48,596 nucleotides of DNA from Tabrizicola sp. (GTDB lineage Bacteria; Pseudomonadota; Alphaproteobacteria; Rhodobacterales; Rhodobacteraceae), in NCBI RefSeq assembly GCF_016792905.1, contig NZ_JAEULP010000002.1, positions 1 through 48,596 of the forward strand, given 5' to 3'. Under the pieces are notes generated by a model, which had not been told where the DNA came from, did no database searches, and saw only the letters and a list, made by a program, of their open reading frames with translations. Below are positions 7,612 through 16,613 of the stretch, piece after piece. Made by a program: the position numbers and the translations under genes. Each line of letters opens with the position of its first letter. Position 1 is the first letter of the stretch.

Positions 7612-8478
7612 ATGCGCAAGTTCTTCCTCGTTCTGGCCCTGCTTGGTCTCTCGCTTCCCGCCGCCGCCGAGACCGTCCGCCTTGGCGAGCGCTGGTATGA
7701 CATAGCGCTGCCCGCCCGCCCGAAAGGCGCCCCCCTGATCCTGGCCCTGCACGGCGGGGGCGGCGACCCGCAGCAGTTCGCTTCCTCCTCGGGTCTTGCC
7801 CGCGCCGCGACCCGCGCGGGATTTGCCGTGGCCTTCCCCGCAGGCACCGGCAGGTGGGACAAGCGGCTCCTGACCTGGAACGGCGGCTATTGCTGTGGCT
7901 CCGCCGCGAAGAACGGGGTCGACGACACCAGCTTCCTGAAACAGGTGATCGCGGATGCCGCCCAACGCTTTGGCGTCGATGGCAGCGGCGTCTACCTGAC
8001 CGGCATGTCGAACGGCTCGATCATGTCGGAAACCTTCGCCGCCCGGAACCCCGGCATGGTCCGCGCCGTCGCTGGCGTTTCGGGCACGATGGACACCGCA
8101 CGCACCCACGTCGAAGGCCGCGTTCCCCTGCTGATCATCCACGGCACCGCCGACACCAAAGTGCCCTATGACGGCGGGCGGGGCGATACCAGCAACACGC
8201 AGGTCGATTTCGCCTCCGTCGCCTCGGTCGTGCAGGCCTTTCTTGCGCCCTGGGGCCGCGTGTCCGAAAGCAGCCGCACCATCGACCGGCATAATGACGG
8301 CACCTCGATCACCGTGACCGACTATCGCAAGCGCGGTGGCGTGGCCCTGCGGCTGATGACGATCGAGGGCGGTGCGCACCATTGGCCCGGTGGCCGCAAT
8401 CTCCGGCTCGACCACGGCAAGACGCAGGAGATCGACGCCAATGCCGAAATCATAAAGTTCTTCAATGTGTTCCGGTAG
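7612..8478 (+). CDS. Secreted LpqC/PHB-depolymerase-family esterase
   Basis: A 288-residue alpha/beta hydrolase with a signal peptide (MRKFFLVLALLGLSLPAAA). The catalytic triad is visible: Ser133 in GMSNGS, Asp181 in HGTADTKVPYDG and His256 in EGGAHHWPG; HGGGG at 48-52 supplies the oxyanion hole. This is the LpqC family, which includes feruloyl and acetyl-xylan esterases and extracellular polyhydroxybutyrate depolymerase-like enzymes. The natural substrate is unknown. The start is chosen at MRKFF because GGAGGG precedes it; that ribosome site lies in a predicted hairpin. Confidence 0.85.
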   Translation: MRKFFLVLALLGLSLPAAAETVRLGERWYDIALPARPKGAPLILALHGGGGDPQQFASSSGLARAATRAGFAVAFPAGTGRWDKRLLTWNGGYCCGSAAKNGVDDTSFLKQVIADAAQRFGVDGSGVYLTGMSNGSIMSETFAARNPGMVRAVAGVSGTMDTARTHVEGRVPLLIIHGTADTKVPYDGGRGDTSNTQVDFASVASVVQAFLAPWGRVSESSRTIDRHNDGTSITVTDYRKRGGVALRLMTIEGGAHHWPGGRNLRLDHGKTQEIDANAEIIKFFNVFR

Positions 8479-8535
8479 GAACTTGCGGCCTCAATAGGGA
8501 ACGGCCCGGTGCGTGCGTGCAGAGATCATCCAGCC

Positions 8536-9012
8536 TCACCCGATTGCCCGCGCCAAAAGCCCCAGCGCATGTTCCGTGGCAGCCTTGCGTACCTCCGCCC
8601 GGCCCCGCGCGCCGAACTCCACCGTCTCGACCCGCGTCGCGCGACCTCTCCGCGCCAGGCCAAAGCAGACCCGGCCCTCGGGCTTGTGCTCGGACCCGCC
8701 GGGCCCTGCGATCCCGGTGATCGATACGGCCAGATCGGCCGCCGAATGCGCCAGCGCCCCCTCGGCCATCTCGCGCGCGACCGCCTCGGACACCGCCCCA
8801 TGCGCCTCCAGTGTTTCGGGCAGGACGCCCAGCATCTCCACCTTCGCATCGTTGGAATAGGTAACAAAGCCGCGCTCGAACACGTCCGATGAGCCCGCCA
8901 CATCGGTCAGGGCGGCGGCGACCATGCCCCCGGTGCAGCTTTCCGCCGTGGCGACCTTGACGCCCCAGTAGCGGGCCTCGGCCAGAAGCTTCGCCACGTC
9001 TATCCCAGTCAT
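8536..9012 (-). CDS. pncC: CinA C-terminal domain protein (NMN deamidase PncC)
   Basis: A 158-residue stand-alone CinA C-terminal domain. [22 protein letters not shown] and [10 protein letters not shown] are the family's signature blocks. Such proteins deamidate nicotinamide mononucleotide in pyridine nucleotide recycling. The N-terminal MoCF domain of full CinA is absent, as usual in alphaproteobacteria. The ATG overlaps the pgpA stop as ATGA, making it the third gene of an ispDF-pgpA-cinA operon. Confidence 0.9.
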   Translation of the reverse strand: MTGIDVAKLLAEARYWGVKVATAESCTGGMVAAALTDVAGSSDVFERGFVTYSNDAKVEMLGVLPETLEAHGAVSEAVAREMAEGALAHSAADLAVSITGIAGPGGSEHKPEGRVCFGLARRGRATRVETVEFGARGRAEVRKAATEHALGLLARAIG

Positions 9013-9506
9013 GGCTGCACCACCCCGTGATAGAGCCCCGCCAGCGCGACCGAGCCGATCCCGGCGAAAAGCCCGGCCCAGAGATCGTCCAGCATCACCC
9101 CCGTCGCATCGCCCCGCCGGTCGGCCCGGCCCACCAGCCAGGGCTTCCAGATGTCGAACAGGCGGAAGAGGAGGAACGGCACCACCCAGCCCGGCCAGGC
9201 GCCGGTCAGAAGGTCGGGAATGCCGTGCCGCCAGAGCGGGATCACCGTGAACGACAGCGCCAGAAGCTGTCCCGCAACTTCGTCGATCACCACTTCCGAG
9301 GGGTCCTCGCCACCCGTCGCCCGCAGATAGCGCGGCACTGCCCAGAATCCGGCGAGCGTTGCGACGACGAACCCCACGGGCACCGCCAGCGCCAAGCCCA
9401 TCTGATAGGCCGCGACCGCCAGCGCCACCGTGATCGCGCTGGCCCAGGTGCCACTCGCGGGTTTCAGGAACCCGGCACCGAAGTAGGTGGCAATCAACCT
9501 GCTCAT
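9009..9506 (-). CDS. pgpA: Phosphatidylglycerophosphatase A
   Basis: A 165-residue inner-membrane phosphatase that makes phosphatidylglycerol from phosphatidylglycerophosphate. Conserved elements are [18 protein letters not shown] at the N-terminus, the acidic VVIDEVAGQ (72-80), RLFDIWKPW, and the C-terminal [10 protein letters not shown] metal site. About four membrane segments are visible. The open frame extends far upstream inside ispDF, but [12 protein letters not shown] is the family start and overlaps the ispDF stop as ATGA. Confidence 0.92.
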   Translation of the reverse strand: MSRLIATYFGAGFLKPASGTWASAITVALAVAAYQMGLALAVPVGFVVATLAGFWAVPRYLRATGGEDPSEVVIDEVAGQLLALSFTVIPLWRHGIPDLLTGAWPGWVVPFLLFRLFDIWKPWLVGRADRRGDATGVMLDDLWAGLFAGIGSVALAGLYHGVVQP

Positions 9507-10621
9507 GCCTTCACCAGCGTTGCCGTAGCCAATGCCGCGATGCCTTCCTCGCGGCCGGTGAAACCGAGCCGTTCGGACGTGGTGGCCTTGACCGAAACGC
9601 GGCCCGCCTCGACCCCCATGATCCGCGCCAACTCCGCCTGCATCGCAAGGGCATGCGGGCCGATCTTCGGGCGCTCGCAAACCAGCGTCACGTCGCAGTT
9701 CCCCAGCCGGTATCCGCGCTCCGCTGCCAGCCCGACGGCATGGGACAGGAAGATATGGCTCGCCGCGCCCTTCCATTGCGGGTCACTCGGCGGGAAATGC
9801 CGCCCGATGTCGCCTTCGGCCAGCGCACCGTAGATCGCATCGGTCAGCGCGTGCATGCCCACGTCGGCATCGGAATGCCCCAGAAGCCCGCGCGAGTGAG
9901 GCACCTTCACCCCGCACAGCCAGACATGGTCGCCCTCGCAAAAGGCATGCACGTCATAGCCGTTGCCCATGCGCACATCCATGTTCCGTCCCTTCAGGAT
10001 CGCCTCGGCCCGGGCAAAATCGCCGGGAAAGGTCAGCTTCAGGTTGGTTTCCTCGCCCTCGACGATGGCCACGTCAAGCCCCGCCGCCCGCGCGACCGCG
10101 ACATCGTCCAGCGCCCCGCCCGGATGCCCCAGATGCGCGGCAAGGATCGGCGCGAAGCGAAATGCCTGCGGCGTCTGCGCCCGGTAAAGTCCCGTCCGGT
10201 CCACCGTGCCCGCGACCAGCCCGGCCTCGCCCCGCCACAGCGCATCCGTTACCGCCAGCGCCGGGGCCGCACCCTCATGATGGTCCAGCGCCGCGACCAG
10301 CCTCCCGATCAGGCCGCGCGAGACCAGTGGCCGCGCCCCGTCATGGATCAGCACCTTCGTCACGCCGGACCCTTCCAACGCCCTGAGCCCCGCCAGCACC
10401 GAGGCATCCCGCGTCGCGCCTCCCTCGACCAGCCGCACCCCCAGACCTTCGGCCCGGGCCCGGTCGTCGGGGTGGATGACCAGCACCACGCGCATCCCCG
10501 CAAAGGCCGCCAGTGTGTGGGCAATCACCGGCCTTCCCGCCAGAAGCTGCCATTGCTTCGGCACCTCGCCGCCCATGCGGCTGCCGCGACCCGCGGCGAC
10601 GATGATGACGGCAGTATCCAT
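9503..10621 (-). CDS. ispDF: Bifunctional IspD/IspF of the MEP isoprenoid pathway
   Basis: A 372-residue fusion of two non-consecutive MEP-pathway enzymes. Residues 1-~215 are the IspD cytidylyltransferase, with the nucleotide loop [18 protein letters not shown] and IHDGARPLV. Residues ~216-372 are the IspF cyclodiphosphate synthase, with metal ligands in GNGYDVHAF and the blocks [18 protein letters not shown] and [17 protein letters not shown]. The start is [13 protein letters not shown]; the longer frame runs into the divergent dusB promoter. Fused IspDF is common in alphaproteobacteria. It heads the operon with pgpA and cinA through 4-nt overlaps. Confidence 0.95.
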   Translation of the reverse strand: MDTAVIIVAAGRGSRMGGEVPKQWQLLAGRPVIAHTLAAFAGMRVVLVIHPDDRARAEGLGVRLVEGGATRDASVLAGLRALEGSGVTKVLIHDGARPLVSRGLIGRLVAALDHHEGAAPALAVTDALWRGEAGLVAGTVDRTGLYRAQTPQAFRFAPILAAHLGHPGGALDDVAVARAAGLDVAIVEGEETNLKLTFPGDFARAEAILKGRNMDVRMGNGYDVHAFCEGDHVWLCGVKVPHSRGLLGHSDADVGMHALTDAIYGALAEGDIGRHFPPSDPQWKGAASHIFLSHAVGLAAERGYRLGNCDVTLVCERPKIGPHALAMQAELARIMGVEAGRVSVKATTSERLGFTGREEGIAALATATLVKA

Positions 10622-10800
10622 GGCACCAGCCTTTCGTCCCCTGCCTAATCCAGCCCGACCTGCATGACAATCTGGCGCTTGCTGCCCGTGATTGCCCAAT
10701 ATTTGTGCATCGCATGTTTTTCAGTCATTATCCTTCCGCGCTGCCTTGGTCGTGTTACCGGATCGGGCTAGCAGGGTCGCAACTGCACAAGGAAAAGGCT

Positions 10801-11778
10801 TTGTCCCTCGCCCTCGGCCGCCTGACGCTCGACCCGCCGGTGTTCCTCGCCCCGCTGGCCGGAATCACCGACCTGCCGTTCCGCAGGCTGGTCGCCCGGT
10901 TCGGCGCGGGCCTCGTCGTCAGCGAGATGGTGGCTTCGGCCGAAGTGGTGCGCGCCCAGCCGGAAGCGCGGGCACGGGCGGAACTCGGGTTCGGCGAGCA
11001 GGCGACCTCGGTCCAGCTTGCGGGCCGTGATCCCTACTGGATGGCCGAAGGCGCGCGTTTCGTCGAAGGGCAGGGCGCGAAGATCATCGACATCAACATG
11101 GGCTGCCCCTCGAAACGGGTGACGACCGGCCTCTGCGGCTCGGCCCTCCTGCGCGACCTGGGCCTGGCGCTCACCCTGATCGAGGCGGTGGTGAAGGCGG
11201 TCAAGGTCCCGGTCACCCTGAAGACCCGCCTGGGCTGGGATGACACCCTCCACAACGCGCCCGAGCTTGCGAAGCGCGCCGAAGGTGCAGGCGTCCAGAT
11301 GATCACCATCCACGGCCGCACCCGCTGCCAGTTCTACAAGGGCCACGCCAACTGGGCCGCGATCCGCGCCGTGAAAGAGGCCGTGACCATCCCGGTCATC
11401 GCCAACGGCGACATCACCGACACCGCCACCGCCCACGAGGCCCTCCGCCGCTCGGGCGCCGATGGCGTCATGATCGGCCGCGGCGCCCAGGGCGCCCCCT
11501 GGCGGCTGGCGGACGTGGCGCATGACATCTACGGCACGCCCGCCCCGCAAATCCCCGAAGGCGGCGCGCTTGGCCGGATGATCCTCGACCACTACGACGA
11601 CATGCTCACCTTCTACGGTCGCGACCTCGGCCTGCGCATGGCCCGCAAGCACCTCGGCTGGTATCTGGACGAGGCGGGCCTTCCCCACGCCCGCGAGCCG
11701 ATCCTCACCTCCACCGACCCCGCCGAGGTGATCCAGCTTCTCGAACAGGCCTTCGCCGAGCTGGAGCTTGCCGCATGA
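10801..11778 (+). CDS. dusB: tRNA-dihydrouridine synthase B (NifR3)
   Basis: An FMN enzyme that reduces uridine in the tRNA D-loop. Visible features are FLAPLAGITDLPFRR at the N-terminus, the catalytic cysteine in DINMGCPSKRV (Cys102), HGRTRCQFYKG, IANGDI and the phosphate-binding GRGAQGAPW. The start is set at TTG 10801 (325 residues), where AAGGAAAAGG precedes it and the homologous proteins begin; GTG 10705 or ATG 10714 upstream are alternatives with no clear ribosome site. As nifR3 it is the usual first gene of the rhodobacterial ntrBC operon; its stop overlaps ntrB as ATGA. Confidence 0.9.
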   Translation: MSLALGRLTLDPPVFLAPLAGITDLPFRRLVARFGAGLVVSEMVASAEVVRAQPEARARAELGFGEQATSVQLAGRDPYWMAEGARFVEGQGAKIIDINMGCPSKRVTTGLCGSALLRDLGLALTLIEAVVKAVKVPVTLKTRLGWDDTLHNAPELAKRAEGAGVQMITIHGRTRCQFYKGHANWAAIRAVKEAVTIPVIANGDITDTATAHEALRRSGADGVMIGRGAQGAPWRLADVAHDIYGTPAPQIPEGGALGRMILDHYDDMLTFYGRDLGLRMARKHLGWYLDEAGLPHAREPILTSTDPAEVIQLLEQAFAELELAA

Positions 11779-12869
11779 CCCCCTACCGCGCGCCCTATCC
11801 AGTGCCCGGCGTCATCTGGGCCTCGCTTCCGTTTCCGACGCTCCTGATCGACCAGGGGGCCACGATCCTTGAAGTCAACCCTGCGGCCGAGACCTTCCTC
11901 AACACCTCGCAGAAGAGCCTGATCGGCCAGCCCGTCTTCGACCGCCTGTCGATCGAGGCGCCGATGGAAGAGGCGCTGACCCGCGTCCGCGCCAACCAGT
12001 CGCCCTTGAACATCAACGACGTCGACGTGACCACCGGCGAGAAGCCCCCGGTGCAATGCACGATCCACCTCGCGCCGATGCACGACAACCCCGACATCGT
12101 GATGCTGATCCTCTCGCCCCGCGAACTGGCCGACCGGCTGGGCCGCTCGATGGGCGCCAAGACCGCCGCCCGCTCGGCCATCGGCATGGCGGAAATGCTG
12201 GCGCACGAGATCAAGAACCCCCTCGCCGGTATTTCCGGCGCGGCCCAGCTCCTCAGCATGAACCTCACCCCCGAGGATCAGGAGCTGACCGACCTCATCG
12301 TCGAGGAAACCCGCCGCATCGTAAAGCTGCTGGAACAGGTCGAGCAGTTCGGCAACCTCAGGCCCCCCGACCGCAAGCCGGTGAACATTCACGACGCGCT
12401 CGACCGGGCCCGGAAGTCGGCCCTCGTCGGTTTCGCTGCCCACATGACCATCACCGAGGACTACGACCCCTCGCTTCCCCCCACCTTCGCCGACAGCGGC
12501 CAGCTGATGCAGGTCTTCCTGAACCTGATCAAGAACGCCGCCGAAGCCTGCAAGACCGGCGGCACGATCCGGCTCCACACCTTCTACGACCTCTCGCTGC
12601 GCCTGCGCCGCAAGGATGGCCCCTCCGCCGCCCTGCCGCTCAACGTCGAGATCATCGACGACGGTCCCGGCATCAAGCCCGAGATCGCCGCCAACATCTT
12701 CGAGCCCTTCGTCTCGGGCCGCGAGAACGGCACCGGCCTCGGCCTGGCACTCGTCTCGAAGATCATCACCGACCACGAGGGCTGGATCACCGTCGATTCC
12801 ACCCCCGGTCGCACCGCATTCCGCGTGTCGCTGCCCATGGCGCCCCGCGAGAAGAAGGAGTCCCACTAG
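11775..12869 (+). CDS. ntrB: Nitrogen sensor kinase NtrB
   Basis: A 364-residue cytoplasmic histidine kinase (GlnL) that phosphorylates NtrC under nitrogen limitation and is normally held in check by PII proteins. An N-terminal PAS domain (to ~residue 120) precedes the HisKA domain with the phosphorylated His144 in MLAHEIKNPLAGISGA. The ATPase domain has the N box NLIKNAAEA, the G1 box DDGPGI and the G2 box GTGLGLAL. It overlaps dusB by 4 nt and its TAG directly abuts the ntrC ATG. Confidence 0.95.
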   Translation: MTPYRAPYPVPGVIWASLPFPTLLIDQGATILEVNPAAETFLNTSQKSLIGQPVFDRLSIEAPMEEALTRVRANQSPLNINDVDVTTGEKPPVQCTIHLAPMHDNPDIVMLILSPRELADRLGRSMGAKTAARSAIGMAEMLAHEIKNPLAGISGAAQLLSMNLTPEDQELTDLIVEETRRIVKLLEQVEQFGNLRPPDRKPVNIHDALDRARKSALVGFAAHMTITEDYDPSLPPTFADSGQLMQVFLNLIKNAAEACKTGGTIRLHTFYDLSLRLRRKDGPSAALPLNVEIIDDGPGIKPEIAANIFEPFVSGRENGTGLGLALVSKIITDHEGWITVDSTPGRTAFRVSLPMAPREKKESH

Positions 12870-14234
12870 ATGGACGGCACCATCCTTGTCGCCGACGACG
12901 ACCGCACGATCCGCACGGTCCTGACCCAGGCGCTGACCCGCGCAGGCTGCAAGGTCCACGCGACCTCATCCCTCATGACGCTGATGCGCTGGGTCGAGGA
13001 AGGGAAGGGCGACCTCGTCATCTCGGACGTGATCATGCCCGACGGCAACGGGCTGGACGCGCTGCCCCGCATCGCCAAAATGCGCCCCGGCCTGCCGGTG
13101 ATCGTGATTTCCGCCCAGAATACCATCATGACCGCGATCCAGGCGGCCGAGGCGGAAGCCTTCGACTACCTGCCGAAACCCTTCGACCTGCCGGACCTGA
13201 TGAAGCGCTCCGCCAAGGCGCTGGACCAGAAGCGCCGCGCACCCAAAGTCGTGGCCCCGGCGCGCGAGGCCGGGGATGACCTTCCCCTCGTCGGCCGCAC
13301 CCCGGCCATGCAGGCGCTCTACCGCCTCGTCGCCCGCGTGATGAACACCGAGCTTGCCGTCCTCATCACCGGGGAAAGCGGCACCGGCAAGTCGCTCATC
13401 GCCCGCGCGATCCATGATTTCTCCGACCGCCGGACGCTGCCCTTCGTCGTCGCGCAGGCCGCCGACCTGGCGGGTATCGACGGGCCTGCGACGCTCCTGT
13501 CGCGGGCGCGCGGCGGCTCCGTCGTCTTTGACGAGGTTGCCGACTTCGATGCCGACACCCAGGCCCGCGTCGTCCGCATGCTTGACATGCTGGGCGACAA
13601 GGCCCCCCGCGTGATGGCCACCAGCCAGTCCGACCTCGCCGGACGGATGGAAGCGGGGAAGTTCCGCCAGGATCTCTACTACCGTCTCGGCGGCGTCACC
13701 CTGCATGTCCCTTCCCTGCGCGAACGGGTCGAGGACATCCCGCTGCTCGCCGAGCACTTCCTGATCAGGGGCGAACGCGAGCTTGGCACGATCCGTCGGC
13801 TGTCCCAGGGTGCGACCGACCTGATCCGCGCCTATTCCTGGCCGGGCAACGTGCGGCAACTGGAAAACACCATCCGCCGCCTGCTCGTCACCGCGACGGA
13901 AACCGACATCGCGAGGGGAGAGGTGGAGCAGGTTCTGGGCCAGCAGCCCAGCCCCGAGCCGCTCACCGGCGTGGGCGAGGGCGACAAGCTCTCCGCCTCG
14001 GTCGCCCGCCACCTGAAGCGCTACTTCGACCTGCACGGCGGCCAGCTGCCGCCCCCCGGTGTCTACCAGCGCATCCTGCGCGAGGTGGAGCTGCCGCTGA
14101 TAGAGATTGCTCTCGATGCGACTGCCGGGAACCAGGCGAAATGTGCCGATCTTCTGGGCATTAACCGCAACACGCTGCGCAAGAAGATCACCGATCTAGA
14201 CATCCGCGTGACCCGTCGCCGAAAGTTGATGTAG
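12870..14234 (+). CDS. ntrC: Nitrogen response regulator NtrC (no GAFTGA loop)
   Basis: A 454-residue regulator with a receiver domain (acidic pair Asp10/11, phospho-acceptor Asp53, Lys103), a central AAA+ domain and a C-terminal Fis-type helix-turn-helix ([20 protein letters not shown]). Walker A is GESGTGKS and Walker B VVFDEVAD. Between them the GAFTGA loop that contacts sigma-54, and the following loop, are simply missing: [18 protein letters not shown] joins directly. The frame is continuous, so this is not a lesion. Rhodobacter capsulatus NtrC also lacks GAFTGA and activates the sigma-70 holoenzyme; the same is inferred here. Confidence 0.94.
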   Translation: MDGTILVADDDRTIRTVLTQALTRAGCKVHATSSLMTLMRWVEEGKGDLVISDVIMPDGNGLDALPRIAKMRPGLPVIVISAQNTIMTAIQAAEAEAFDYLPKPFDLPDLMKRSAKALDQKRRAPKVVAPAREAGDDLPLVGRTPAMQALYRLVARVMNTELAVLITGESGTGKSLIARAIHDFSDRRTLPFVVAQAADLAGIDGPATLLSRARGGSVVFDEVADFDADTQARVVRMLDMLGDKAPRVMATSQSDLAGRMEAGKFRQDLYYRLGGVTLHVPSLRERVEDIPLLAEHFLIRGERELGTIRRLSQGATDLIRAYSWPGNVRQLENTIRRLLVTATETDIARGEVEQVLGQQPSPEPLTGVGEGDKLSASVARHLKRYFDLHGGQLPPPGVYQRILREVELPLIEIALDATAGNQAKCADLLGINRNTLRKKITDLDIRVTRRRKLM

Positions 14235-14300
14235 CAAAGCAACGCCCACCTGTGTCTTTTGGGTTTCACCCCGGCGATCAGCTAGATATAGTGGCCCGGG

Positions 14301-16613
14301 GTGGGCAAACCACCGGCTGACGGGCAGGGCAGGGTGGAGCGGGCGGTTCGAAGGGATATCTGGCTGAGGTTTTCCCGCCTGCGTCGGCAACGCCGGGTGC
14401 AGACGGCCCTGACGCTCGGGCTTGTATTTCTCGGGCCGGTGCTTGCCGTTGCCACCTTCCTGGCCCTCGGCCCTTTCAACCAGGATTCCGGAGCGCCCGC
14501 TCTGCGGCTGATCCTGCTGGCCGACCTGATCTATGTCCTGGTCATCGCGGCCCTCGTCCTGGCCCGCGTCATTCGCCTCGTCGCCGACCGCCGCTCCCGC
14601 TCCGCCGGGTCTCGGCTGCACCTTCGGCTCTCTGGCGTCTTCATGTTGATCGCGCTGATCCCGACCGTGCTGGTCGCGGTCTTCGCCGTCCTTTCCATCA
14701 ACATCGGCCTCGAAGGCTGGTTCTCCGACCGCGTCCGGTCGGTCGTCGGCTCCTCGCTCTCGGCCGCGCAGGCCTATGAGGCGGTGCAACGCGACGATCT
14801 GGCCGCCGATGTGGTCACGCTCGCCGGCTACCTGAACAATGCCAAGCGCCGGACCGCCTTCCTGCGCGACGACCAGCTGCGCCCGCTTCTTTCCCAGGCG
14901 CAGGCCGTCATCCAGCGCGGACTGAAGGAGGCCTATCTCGTCGATGGTACCGGCGCGCTGAAGACCCGGGGCGAACGCTCCTACCTCTTCGGCTTCGAAG
15001 ACCCGACGGAAGAACAGCTGAAGCTTGCGCGCGAAGGCAACACCGTCCTGATCCCCGACTGGTCGAACAACGAATTCCGCGCGCTGGTCCTGCTCGACGC
15101 CTACACCGACCGCTACCTCTATGTCACCCGCACCGTCGACGGCTCGATCCTGTCGCTGCTCGATGAAACCCAGGAAACCGTGCAGCTTTACAACCAGCTG
15201 GAGTCCGAACGCGGGCGGCTTCTGTTCAACTTCGGCCTGATCTACCTTGGCTTCGCGCTGATCCTGATCCTCGCCGCCATCTGGCTCGGCCTCTGGTTCG
15301 CCGAGCGCCTGTCGCGTCCCGTGGGCCGCCTGGCGGGCGCGGCCGAAAGGGTAGGGGGCGGCGACCTTGACGTGCAGGTCACGGAAGAAGAGGGCGACGA
15401 CGAAATCGCCTCGCTCGGCCGTCTCTTCAACCAGATGACCCGCCAGCTGAAAGGCCAGCGCGAGGCCCTGGTCGAAAGCCATGCCCAGACCGAAACCCGG
15501 CGACGGCTTTTCGATTCCGTGCTGTCGAACGTCACTGCAGGGGTGATCGGCCTCGACAGCGATGGCGACATCGACTTCGTCAACCGCGCCGCCGAGCGCC
15601 TGCTCGATCTTGCCGACGGCCAGGTCGACACCCCCCTTGCTGCCGCTGTCCCGGAGTTCGCCGCGCTCTTCGACCGCTTGCGCCACGGCACCGGCAGCGC
15701 CGTGCAGGAAGAGATCCGTCTCACCCGCAAGGGTAAGCTCGAAAGCCTCCTCGTCCGCATGTCCACCCGCCAGAGCGAGGCGGGCGACCTCGAAGGCTTC
15801 GTCGTCGCCTTCGACGACGTGACCGACCTCGTCTCCGCGCAGCGCATGGCCGCCTGGGGCGATGTCGCCCGCCGCATCGCGCATGAGATCAAGAACCCGC
15901 TCACGCCCATCCAGCTTTCCGCCGAACGCATCAAGCGCAAGTTCGCCACCCAGGTCCGCGACCATGAAGACCTCGAGCAATACACCGACGTCATCGTCCG
16001 CCAGACGAACGACCTGCGCCGGATCGTCGACGAATTCTCCAAGTTCGCCCGCATGCCCGAACCCGACCGCCGCGACTGCGACCTTGCGGCCCTGCTGAAG
16101 GGTGCGGTCCTCCTGCAGGAAAACGGCCAGCCCGGCGTCCGCTTCGTCAAGGCCGTTCCCGAGGGCGAGCTGCACCTCGACCTCGACGCCACCATGATCG
16201 GCCAGGCCTTCACCAACCTGATTAAGAACGCCGGTGAGGCGATTGAATCGTATCAGGAAAAGGCCAAACCCGAAACCTTCGTCCCGGAGATCCGCATCGC
16301 GCTGACAGCCGACGACAGCGAGGCGGTGATCCGCATCATGGACAACGGCACCGGCCTGCCGCCGGACCGCGCGCGCCTGTTCGAACCTTATGTCACCACC
16401 CGCGAAAAGGGCACCGGCCTTGGCCTGCCCATCGTCAAGAAGATCATCGAGGAACACGGCGGCACGCTCGCACTCCTCGACGCGCCCGTCTTCGACGGCT
16501 GCGATCACCCCGGCGCCATGGCAGAGATCCGCCTGCCGCGCGCCATCCGCAAGCGCCAGCGCACGCATATCCCATTGAAAGCCGCCCCGCCCACGAAGGA
16601 GGCCAACACATGA
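14301..16613 (+). CDS. ntrY: Nitrogen regulation sensor kinase NtrY
   Basis: A membrane histidine kinase of about 770 residues. Several hydrophobic segments in the first ~120 residues and one near 310-335 flank a periplasmic region. A HAMP domain (LSRPVGRLAGAAERV), a PAS domain (~395-505), HisKA with ARRIAHEIKNPLTPIQLS (His near 527), and an ATPase domain with NLIKNAGEA, DNGTGLPP and GTGLGLPIVKKI follow. NtrY works with NtrX in nitrogen, redox and envelope responses in alphaproteobacteria. The GTG at 14301 has a poor ribosome site; GTG 14334 is an alternative. Its stop overlaps ntrX as ATGA. Confidence 0.93.
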   Translation: MGKPPADGQGRVERAVRRDIWLRFSRLRRQRRVQTALTLGLVFLGPVLAVATFLALGPFNQDSGAPALRLILLADLIYVLVIAALVLARVIRLVADRRSRSAGSRLHLRLSGVFMLIALIPTVLVAVFAVLSINIGLEGWFSDRVRSVVGSSLSAAQAYEAVQRDDLAADVVTLAGYLNNAKRRTAFLRDDQLRPLLSQAQAVIQRGLKEAYLVDGTGALKTRGERSYLFGFEDPTEEQLKLAREGNTVLIPDWSNNEFRALVLLDAYTDRYLYVTRTVDGSILSLLDETQETVQLYNQLESERGRLLFNFGLIYLGFALILILAAIWLGLWFAERLSRPVGRLAGAAERVGGGDLDVQVTEEEGDDEIASLGRLFNQMTRQLKGQREALVESHAQTETRRRLFDSVLSNVTAGVIGLDSDGDIDFVNRAAERLLDLADGQVDTPLAAAVPEFAALFDRLRHGTGSAVQEEIRLTRKGKLESLLVRMSTRQSEAGDLEGFVVAFDDVTDLVSAQRMAAWGDVARRIAHEIKNPLTPIQLSAERIKRKFATQVRDHEDLEQYTDVIVRQTNDLRRIVDEFSKFARMPEPDRRDCDLAALLKGAVLLQENGQPGVRFVKAVPEGELHLDLDATMIGQAFTNLIKNAGEAIESYQEKAKPETFVPEIRIALTADDSEAVIRIMDNGTGLPPDRARLFEPYVTTREKGTGLGLPIVKKIIEEHGGTLALLDAPVFDGCDHPGAMAEIRLPRAIRKRQRTHIPLKAAPPTKEANT

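Noticed and set aside
12870-14234. Frameshift or deletion artefact in ntrC
   Set aside because: The frame is continuous and the loss is limited to the GAFTGA and adjacent loops, the same as in the functional R. capsulatus protein.
14196-16568. 790-residue open frame antisense to ntrY
   Set aside because: It is the mirror of a GC-rich coding gene; its composition (long Asp/Gly/Ala/His-rich runs) matches no family, whereas the plus strand has all kinase motifs.
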